A stretch of DNA of 64,000 bases from Rhizobium sp. NFR03 (GTDB lineage: Bacteria; Pseudomonadota; Alphaproteobacteria; Rhizobiales; Rhizobiaceae), in the NCBI RefSeq assembly GCF_900111275.1, contig NZ_FOGR01000001.1, positions 124,001-188,000 of the forward strand, written 5' to 3'. Below the pieces are notes generated by a model that was not told where the DNA came from, searched no databases, and saw only the letters and a list, made by a program, of their open reading frames with translations. The first letter of the stretch is position 1. Each line of letters opens with the position of its first letter. This document shows positions 57,939 to 64,000 of the stretch, piece after piece. A program made the position numbers and the translations under genes.

Positions 57939-59870
57939 ATGGCGAGTTTTCAGTCTGCCGTGAACGTAAGACCCTCCGCGGACGTCTATGGACCGACAGC
58001 GGCGCAAGGCGCACGCCCGTCGAAAATCCTGTCCAATATCCGCAGCGTCGTCGTCTCTTTCCTGCTTGCCGTATCCCTGATCTTCATCGTGGAGTGGATC
58101 GCCCGCAATTCGGCAGCCGAAGCCTATGCCTTTTTCCTCGATCCCGCGCGCCCCGCATTCGTCACGGCTTTCGTCTTCTTCCTGCTGTTCCTCGCCATCG
58201 ATGCGATCGTCGGGCGAGCGGAATATGGCCTCGTCCTGATCGCGCCGCTGGCACTGGTGCCGGCCCTCATCACGCGCCAGAAGCAGATCTTCCTGTCCGA
58301 TCCGCTTTATCCCACCGACTTCCTCTTCGGCCGCCAGATCATGGAGCTGATGCCCGTTCTCGTGCGCGACCGTCCGGGAACCGCGATCGGCATCGCCATC
58401 GGCCTCGTCCTCTCGCTTGCAGGCCTCACCTGGCTCATCCGCCATGCCTGGCGCCGGTTTCCCCGGCTGACCCGCCGCCAGCGCATGGCCCGGCTTGCGT
58501 TCGCCCTGCCGCTCCTTGGCGGCTTCTACCATCTGATGGACTACAACCAGTTTTCCTGGGTGCGCGATCGTCTCCAGATCATTCCCATCATGTGGGACCA
58601 GACCGAGAACTATCGCCACAACGGCTTCACGCTCGCTTTCGTCCTGAACCTGCCGATGGCGAACGTCGCAGCACCTCCGGGCTACATGCAGAACGCGATC
58701 GACGCGATCCCGACAGAGCCTGTTCCCGCCGGCACGTCGCATCGCGGCAAGCCCGATGTGATCGTCCTCATGAGCGAATCCTTCTGGGACCCGACCCGAC
58801 TGCCGAACGTAACGCTGACACCGGACCCCATGCCGACGATTCGCGAAATGCAGTCCGGCGACGTGTTCTCTCCGGAGTTCGGCGGCATGACCGCCAATGT
58901 CGAGTTCGAGGCGCTGACCGGCTTCTCGAACGCGTTCCTGCCCTATGGCAGCATTCCCTACCAGCAGTACATCCGCAACCCGATCCCGTCGCTTGCCACC
59001 TTCTTCCGCGGCGAAGGCTATGTCGCGCGCGCCGTTCACCCGTTCCAGGGCTGGTTCTGGAACCGTAGCGCCGTCTACAAGTCCTTCGGCTTCGAGCAGT
59101 TTCGTTCGGAGGAAAACCTGCCGCCGATGGAAAAGCGCGGCATCTTCACCTCCGACGAGTCCCTGACAAAGGAGATCATGCGGCAGGCCGACGAGTTGCG
59201 CGATCCCTTCTTCTTCTTCACGGTAACGCTGCAGGGCCACGGCCCTTACGAGGCCAACCGCTACGCTCACAACACCATCAAGGTCGAAGGCGACCTGCCG
59301 GAGAACGACCGTCAGGTGCTCGAAACCTATGCGCAGGGCGTGAAGGAAGCCGACGACAGCCTGAAGATGCTGATGGACTGGGCGAAGGAGCGTGATCGCG
59401 AAACGATCATCGTGCTCTTCGGCGACCACCTGCCGCCGCTCAACACGGTCTACACCTCCACCGGCTACATGCCCGACGTCACGGCGTCCCGCAAAGGGAC
59501 CGTCGAGCAGATGGCGGCAAGCCATGAAACGCCGCTGGTCATCTGGTCGAACAAGACCGGACCTGTGAAGGACGTCGGAACGATCAGCCCTGCTTTCCTC
59601 TCCTACCAGATCCTGAAGACCGGCGGCTTCGAGCATCCCTACTACACCGCCTTTCTAGGCGACGTCTTCAACCGCTACCACGTCGTCGACCGCTACATGC
59701 TCATCGACGCCGCGGGCAAGGACACCGAAGCCTGGTCCCGCAACAAGAAGATCGCCCCGGTCCTGCGCGACTACCGCTTTCTCCAGCACGACATGATGTT
59801 CGGCAAACGCTACGGCACAGACCGCTTCTTCGAGACCCATGCAGAGCTGTTTCCGCAGCCGGCGATGTGA
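57939..59870 (+). CDS. LTA synthase-family sulfatase / phosphoglycerol transferase
   Basis: 643 residues. About five TM helices lie in the first 210 residues. The extracytoplasmic alkaline-phosphatase/sulfatase domain follows, with VIVLMSESFWDP, EFGGMTANVEFEALTGFS (Thr nucleophile in GGMTANVEFE), TLQGHGPY and LFGDHLPPL metal ligands. The family includes LtaS and OpgB, and in rhizobia CgmB, which adds phosphoglycerol to periplasmic cyclic beta-1,2-glucans. That is the most likely role but other glycans are possible. ATG 57939 follows GAAGGGAG. Confidence 0.88.
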   Translation: MASFQSAVNVRPSADVYGPTAAQGARPSKILSNIRSVVVSFLLAVSLIFIVEWIARNSAAEAYAFFLDPARPAFVTAFVFFLLFLAIDAIVGRAEYGLVLIAPLALVPALITRQKQIFLSDPLYPTDFLFGRQIMELMPVLVRDRPGTAIGIAIGLVLSLAGLTWLIRHAWRRFPRLTRRQRMARLAFALPLLGGFYHLMDYNQFSWVRDRLQIIPIMWDQTENYRHNGFTLAFVLNLPMANVAAPPGYMQNAIDAIPTEPVPAGTSHRGKPDVIVLMSESFWDPTRLPNVTLTPDPMPTIREMQSGDVFSPEFGGMTANVEFEALTGFSNAFLPYGSIPYQQYIRNPIPSLATFFRGEGYVARAVHPFQGWFWNRSAVYKSFGFEQFRSEENLPPMEKRGIFTSDESLTKEIMRQADELRDPFFFFTVTLQGHGPYEANRYAHNTIKVEGDLPENDRQVLETYAQGVKEADDSLKMLMDWAKERDRETIIVLFGDHLPPLNTVYTSTGYMPDVTASRKGTVEQMAASHETPLVIWSNKTGPVKDVGTISPAFLSYQILKTGGFEHPYYTAFLGDVFNRYHVVDRYMLIDAAGKDTEAWSRNKKIAPVLRDYRFLQHDMMFGKRYGTDRFFETHAELFPQPAM

Positions 59871-59914
59871 TCGGCGGAGGTGGCGGGTGCGGGTCTGCGG
59901 CCCGTCTTGTGCAA

Positions 59915-60010
59915 CGTCATCCTTGGCCTTGTGCCAAGGATCTGCCGACCTCGAAAGAACCAATCCGTTGCAGATACTCGGGACAAGCCCGAGCATGACG
60001 ACGGAGAGCT
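59915..60010 (+). repeat. Dispersed intergenic repeat, copy 1
   Basis: About 96 bases with two hairpins: ATCCTTGG...CCAAGGAT (around 59919-59941) and CTCGGG...CCCGAG (around 59978-59994). A second, similar copy lies at 62859-62955. Both are in spacer between genes, as expected of Rhizobiales palindromic repeat families. Confidence 0.8.
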
Positions 60011-60031
60011 GCAGAATGCTCCCATCCGTCT

Positions 60032-60056
60032 GAGGCGCGGACATCGTCCGCGCCTC
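60032..60056. terminator. Hairpin at the 3' end of the chemoreceptor gene
   Basis: A perfect 10-bp stem (GAGGCGCGGA with TCCGCGCCTC, 5-base loop) lies 20 bases from the chemoreceptor stop. No T-run follows in either direction, so its termination power is uncertain. Confidence 0.4.
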
Positions 60057-60076
60057 GTCGCTGATCTTCGCAGACC

Positions 60077-61975
60077 TTAAGCTGCGCGGCGCGCGGCCGG
60101 TTGGTAACCCTCTTCCAGGCGGAAACGCGCCAGAAGCTGTTGCAACTGACGGCTCTGGTCGGCCAGCGTCTCGCTGGCGGCCGTCGTCTCTTCCACCATG
60201 GCAGCGTTCTTCTGCGTCATCTGGTCCATGTGGTTGACCGAAGTATTGATCTCTCCCAGCGCCGTTGCCTGCTCTCGCGAAGCCGTGGCGATGCTTTCCA
60301 CATGGTTGTTGACCTGATTGACCAGGGTTTCGATCTCGAGCAGCGCGGTGCCGGTGGAGCGCACCAGCGTCACGCCGCCCTCCACTTCCGAAGCCGAGGC
60401 ACTGATCAGCGTCTTGATCTCCTTGGCGGCATTGGCCGAGCGCTGGGCAAGCTCCCGGACTTCCTGTGCAACGACAGCAAAACCCCGACCGGCCTCCCCG
60501 GCGCGTGCCGCTTCCACGCCGGCATTGAGCGCGAGAAGGTTGGTCTGGAAGGCGATCTCGTCGATCACGCCGATAATCTGGCTGATGCGGCTGGACGAGT
60601 CCTCGATCCGTCCCATCGCAGCGACGGCGCTGCGCACGATGGCGCCCGAGCGCTCGGCGCTCGCCTTTGTCTCGCGTACCATTTCCTGCGCCTCATGGGC
60701 GCGTGTCGAGGCCGTGCGAACGGTCGCCGTGATCTCGTCGAGCGCGGCCGCTGTTTCCTCCAGCGCCGCAGCCTGTTGCTCGGTGCGCTTAGACAGATCG
60801 TTCGCCGCGCCGCTCAGTTCCGCCGAGCTTTCCGAAATCGTGGAGCCTGCGCCGCGCACGCTTTCCATGGTGGAGCGTAGCGTGACCATCGTCGCGTTGA
60901 CATTGGCCTGCAACTCGCCGAATGCGCCCTGGAAGCGGCCGTTCATGCTCTGGGTCAGGTCAGCCCGCGACAGCGCCTCGATGACGCGGCGCAACTCGGC
61001 AATGGCCTGGTCCACGCTGCCGACGAGTTCGTTGACGCTCGCCGCAAAGCGGTTGAGGTCCGGCGATCCGTAATCACGGTCGATGCGCGCCGTGAAGTCA
61101 CCGGCAACAGCCGCGGCGACGACGGACGCGATGCTCGACTGGAGATCGCTGCTGCTGGCCTGAAGAGCGGCCTCCTGCGCCTTCATATCCCGCATGGCGA
61201 TGGCGTTGCGGCGGAAGACGTCGAGCGCCCGCGCCATCTCGCCGATCTCGTCAAGGCGGGCGGTGTCCATCGTACCGACATCCAGCCGGCCCTCGGAAAG
61301 CTCGCGCATCACGCCGGTCATCTCGCGAACCGGTGCGACGATACCACGGCGCGCCACGAGCAGGCTGACGAAGCCGCCAAGCGCGATGGCGGCAATGGCC
61401 GCGCCGATCTCGATAAACATGGTCATGGCCGAACTTTGCAGGGCCTCGGTCCGCGCCGTTGCCAGCGCATCGCCGGAATAGGTGCTGTAAACCTTGACCG
61501 CGGCGGTCACCGCCTTCTGCGCATCGAGCGCCATGCCAAGCGGCGCCGCCATCGACGCACTGTTGGCGCCGGGCGCGGCAGCGGCATCCAGCATCGCGTC
61601 GATCGTGGCGAAATAGGCGTTGAGCTTGCTCTCCACCGCCTTGAGCTGGGTCCGCTGCGTCTCGTCGGAGGCGGCCTCGATTTTCGGCAGTCGCGCCAGC
61701 ATTTCGCTCTGGCGGCGCGCGGCCTCCGTGCGGAAATCCGCAACCTTGGCCGGCTCGGCGGCGAGCTGATAGGTCATGCGGCTGATGGAGATGACGTCAA
61801 CCCGGAGATCCATCGCCTCGCGGGCCACCTCCTCGCGTGCGCCGACGGAAACCATCGTCTCCTCCAGCGCGCTGATACCGCGGATACCCACGGTGGCAAT
61901 GGCGGCGGAGGACAGCCCCATGACGAGGACGACCAGTCCGACCTTTTTCAGGATGGAAAGATTTTGAAACGACAT
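60077..61975 (-). CDS. Methyl-accepting chemotaxis protein
   Basis: 632 residues from ATG 61975 with GGAG 8 bases upstream. TM1 ([20 protein letters not shown]) is followed by a periplasmic four-helix sensor (about 30-190), TM2 ([20 protein letters not shown]), a HAMP domain and a long cytoplasmic signalling hairpin with the conserved tip [20 protein letters not shown]. It signals to CheW/CheA in chemotaxis. Its ligand cannot be read from the sequence. It is monocistronic, with no che genes nearby. Confidence 0.95.
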   Translation of the reverse strand: MSFQNLSILKKVGLVVLVMGLSSAAIATVGIRGISALEETMVSVGAREEVAREAMDLRVDVISISRMTYQLAAEPAKVADFRTEAARRQSEMLARLPKIEAASDETQRTQLKAVESKLNAYFATIDAMLDAAAAPGANSASMAAPLGMALDAQKAVTAAVKVYSTYSGDALATARTEALQSSAMTMFIEIGAAIAAIALGGFVSLLVARRGIVAPVREMTGVMRELSEGRLDVGTMDTARLDEIGEMARALDVFRRNAIAMRDMKAQEAALQASSSDLQSSIASVVAAAVAGDFTARIDRDYGSPDLNRFAASVNELVGSVDQAIAELRRVIEALSRADLTQSMNGRFQGAFGELQANVNATMVTLRSTMESVRGAGSTISESSAELSGAANDLSKRTEQQAAALEETAAALDEITATVRTASTRAHEAQEMVRETKASAERSGAIVRSAVAAMGRIEDSSSRISQIIGVIDEIAFQTNLLALNAGVEAARAGEAGRGFAVVAQEVRELAQRSANAAKEIKTLISASASEVEGGVTLVRSTGTALLEIETLVNQVNNHVESIATASREQATALGEINTSVNHMDQMTQKNAAMVEETTAASETLADQSRQLQQLLARFRLEEGYQPAARRAA

Positions 61976-62224
61976 GCGGAAAACTCCGGTGAAGCGCATC
62001 ACCGCGCAAGGACAGCCAGGGAGGGAGAGGACATGATGTCCGACAAGGCGCAGAGGGGGATTTGGCACATCGCGCGGTTTCATTTTTAGCGCGGAAACGG
62101 ATAACCAAGACTTAATTTACCTTCCGGAAGAACCCCACTTTTGTCCTGAAAGCCCAACGACACAGTTCCGCCGAAAAGGAAGAGGTATCGATTTTGCTAA
62201 AGTAGTCAGAAGCTTGGAGCCAGC

Positions 62225-62770
62225 ATGTCGACCATCGAAGATATCTCCCGCCGCCTTTTCAACAAGCCGGCGGCAGCGCTGGGCGCTGTGGAGCGCCATG
62301 TGCTCGGACGGGCCAGCGCGCGCCAGACACTGTCGGAGGATGTCAATGCAAGCTTCATCGCAAGCCAGAGCGTCGGAGACCGGCTTGCCGACCAGATCGC
62401 CCGCGTCGGAGGCTCCTGGGGCTTCATCGTCAGCTTTCTCGTCTTCCTCGCCGGCTGGGCGCTGATCAACACCGTCATCCTCATGCCGAACGAAGCCTTC
62501 GACCCCTACCCCTTCATCTTCCTCAATCTCGTCCTCTCGATGGTCGCCGCCCTTCAAACCCCAATAATCATGATGTCGCAGAACCGGGAAGCCGCGAAGG
62601 ACCGTCTGAACGCATCGAAGGACTATGAGGTGAACCTGAAATCCGAGATCGAGCTGATCTCCCTGCACCACAAGATCGATGATGTCCTCCTCAAGGAAAT
62701 CGCCATCCTCCAGGCCAACATCGCCCGTCTCCACGACCGTCTGGAATCCTATGAGAACAGGCGAAACTGA
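62225..62770 (+). CDS. DUF1003 membrane protein
   Basis: 181 residues. Two TM helices (GGSWGFIVSFLVFLAGWALI and FIFLNLVLSMVAALQTPIIM) are followed by the DUF1003 signature QNREAAKDRLNASKDYEVNL and a coiled-coil C-terminus. The family is widespread and of unknown function. It diverges from the chemoreceptor gene and converges on the DAHP synthase gene. Confidence 0.9.
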   Translation: MSTIEDISRRLFNKPAAALGAVERHVLGRASARQTLSEDVNASFIASQSVGDRLADQIARVGGSWGFIVSFLVFLAGWALINTVILMPNEAFDPYPFIFLNLVLSMVAALQTPIIMMSQNREAAKDRLNASKDYEVNLKSEIELISLHHKIDDVLLKEIAILQANIARLHDRLESYENRRN

Positions 62771-62799
62771 AGGCGCCATCCGGTCGGGCGTTCCAACGC

Positions 62800-62824
62800 A
62801 AAAAGCCGGAGATCGCTCTCCGGC
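62800..62824 (-). terminator. Rho-independent terminator, leftward
   Basis: A perfect 8-bp stem (GCCGGAGA with TCTCCGGC, 4-base loop) at 62805-62824 is followed on the minus strand by TTTTT (62804-62800). It lies about 140 bases after the DAHP synthase stop and could also slow the rightward DUF1003 transcript. Confidence 0.7.
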
Positions 62825-62858
62825 CTCACACCGCTGACACACAGCTTTTTGACGAAGC

Positions 62859-62955
62859 CGTCATCCTCGGCCTTGTGCCGAGGATCCGCTGACGTCAACC
62901 AAATCCATCGGTTGCAGGTGCCCGGGACAAACCCGAGGATCACGAAGGAGAGGAT
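62859..62955 (+). repeat. Dispersed intergenic repeat, copy 2
   Basis: Related to 59915-60010: both start CGTCATCCT, have ATCCTCGG...CCGAGGAT and a CCCGGGACAAACCCGAGG segment, and end in GGAGAG. The copies are diverged at perhaps a quarter of positions. Confidence 0.8.
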
Positions 62956-62964
62956 TGCGGCAGC

Positions 62965-64000
62965 TTATGCCCAGCCGTTGACCAGCATCCGCTTCTCGTC
63001 GCGTCCGCCCTTCATCCGCTCGGCGAGCAGGAAGGCCAGTTCGAGCGCCTGATCGGCGTTGAGACGCGGGTCGCAATGCGTGTGATAGCGATCGCCGAGG
63101 TCGGCGCCGGAGAGTGCGCGAGCGCCGCCGGTGCATTCCGTCACGTCGTTGCCGGTCATCTCGATGTGGATGCCGCCCGGATGCGTGCCTTCGGCGCGAT
63201 GGATCTGGAAGAAGCTTTCCACTTCGCTCAGGATCCGCTCGAACGGCCGCGTCTTGTAGCTGTTGAGCGTGATCGTGTTGCCGTGCATCGGGTCGCAGGA
63301 CCACACGACCTTCTTGCCCTCGCGCTGCACGGCGCGGATGAGGCGCGGCAGATGCTCGGCAACCTTGTCGTGGCCGAAGCGGCAGATCAGCGTCAACCGG
63401 CCCGCCTCGTTGGCAGGGTTGAGGATATCGATCAGCTCGATCAGCCCGTCGGCCGTCATCGACGGACCGCACTTCAGACCGATCGGGTTCTTGATGCCGC
63501 GGCAATATTCGACATGGGCATGGTCCGGCTGGCGTGTGCGGTCGCCGATCCAGATCATATGGCCCGACGTCGCATACCAGTCGCCCGAGGTCGAATCGAC
63601 GCGGGTCAGCGCCTGTTCGTAGCCGAGTAACAGTGCCTCGTGGCTGGTGAAGAAATCCGTCTCGCGCAGCGACGGGTTCGTCTCCGGCGTGATGCCGATG
63701 GCCTTCATGAAGTCCATCGTTTCGGAGATCCGGTCGGCGAGCTTGCGATAACGCTCGGCCTGCGGGCTGTCCTTCACGAAGCCCAGCATCCACTGGTGCA
63801 CGTTGTCGAGGTTGGCATAGCCACCCATCGCGAAAGCGCGCAGCAGGTTCAGCGTCGCTGCCGACTGGCGGTAGGCCATGATCTGGCGTTCCGGGTTCGG
63901 AATGCGCGACTCGGGCGTGAAGTCGATGCCGTTGATGATGTCGCCGCGATAGCTCGCAAGCTCGGTCTCGCCCTGACGCTCGATGTTGGACGAGCGGGGC
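62965..64000 (-). CDS. Class II 3-deoxy-D-arabino-heptulosonate-7-phosphate synthase (partial)
   Basis: The C-terminal 345 codons of the gene; the start lies beyond the window. It catalyses the first step of the shikimate pathway, joining phosphoenolpyruvate and erythrose 4-phosphate. Class II features are [71 protein letters not shown] and [20 protein letters not shown]. This plant-type form is common in Rhizobiaceae. Sequence upstream of the first in-window ATG (63879) continues the same frame to the window edge. Confidence 0.95.
   Translation of the reverse strand, partial: PRSSNIERQGETELASYRGDIINGIDFTPESRIPNPERQIMAYRQSAATLNLLRAFAMGGYANLDNVHQWMLGFVKDSPQAERYRKLADRISETMDFMKAIGITPETNPSLRETDFFTSHEALLLGYEQALTRVDSTSGDWYATSGHMIWIGDRTRQPDHAHVEYCRGIKNPIGLKCGPSMTADGLIELIDILNPANEAGRLTLICRFGHDKVAEHLPRLIRAVQREGKKVVWSCDPMHGNTITLNSYKTRPFERILSEVESFFQIHRAEGTHPGGIHIEMTGNDVTECTGGARALSGADLGDRYHTHCDPRLNADQALELAFLLAERMKGGRDEKRMLVNGWA

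Noticed and set aside
57885-59636. 583-codon frame opposite the sulfatase-family gene
   Set aside because: Antisense of a gene with complete active-site motifs; rich in His, Arg and Asp as shadows are here.

Overview
The window is a 64 kb piece of an alphaproteobacterial chromosome, most likely from the Rhizobiaceae (Rhizobium/Agrobacterium/Sinorhizobium/Shinella-like). Evidence: high GC with strong G/C third-position bias; the order recA-alaS-icd; CckA; a fused malic enzyme-phosphotransacetylase; a bc1 operon petABC; a class II DAHP synthase; RIME-like palindromic intergenic elements; and a giant coiled-coil protein that fits the Rhizobiales Growth Pole Ring protein (GPR/RgsE). Nearly all of it is dense chromosomal core sequence. 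I saw no tRNA, rRNA, insertion sequence, prophage or CRISPR array.

Layout. 1-2.2 kb: end of icd with a terminator, a GNAT acetyltransferase, and a DinB-tetR operon with a palindromic operator on its promoter. 2.2-6.5 kb (-): alaS and recA, recA with a degenerate SOS box. 6.6-8.6 kb: pseudouridine catabolism psuK-psuG. 8.7-10.4 kb: small lipoprotein and a LuxR-type regulator. 10.4-18.7 kb: cckA, a FliO-like membrane protein, a cysteine-poor dksA, sixA, ycjX-ycjF. 19.1-22.4 kb: secreted protein, folP-folB-folK, DUF922 protein. 22.4-24.2 kb: an orphan terminator, a 2Fe-2S ferredoxin and an orphan HPt protein. 24.2-33.1 kb: one 2959-codon gene for a two-TM, hendecad-repeat giant. 33.5-37.1 kb: two small envelope proteins and petABC. 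37.5-42.6 kb: EEP phosphatase family protein and two ABC exporters separated by a RIME-like repeat. 43-45.3 kb: trmL, a small conserved protein, hemF with a 14-bp repeat leader, BON protein. 45.4-49.7 kb: an Mla-type lipid transport operon. 49.9-55.5 kb: dipeptide epimerase, MFS transporter, LpxH-like phosphoesterase, malic enzyme. 55.7-62.8 kb: DUF2865 protein, PD40 beta-propeller, phosphoglycerol transferase-like sulfatase, chemoreceptor, DUF1003 protein. 63-64 kb: class II DAHP synthase, cut by the window end.

Functional links. Several genes concern growth and cell envelope: the CckA phosphorelay kinase, an orphan HPt protein, the giant polar-ring-like protein (with CtrA-like half-sites upstream), the Mla operon, the LpxH-like enzyme and the phosphoglycerol transferase. 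The giant protein is the most interesting object here. Its central region is built of 11-residue repeats and carries six in-phase 198-bp (66-residue) DNA repeats, two of which are about 96% identical, so this part of the gene seems to be actively expanding.
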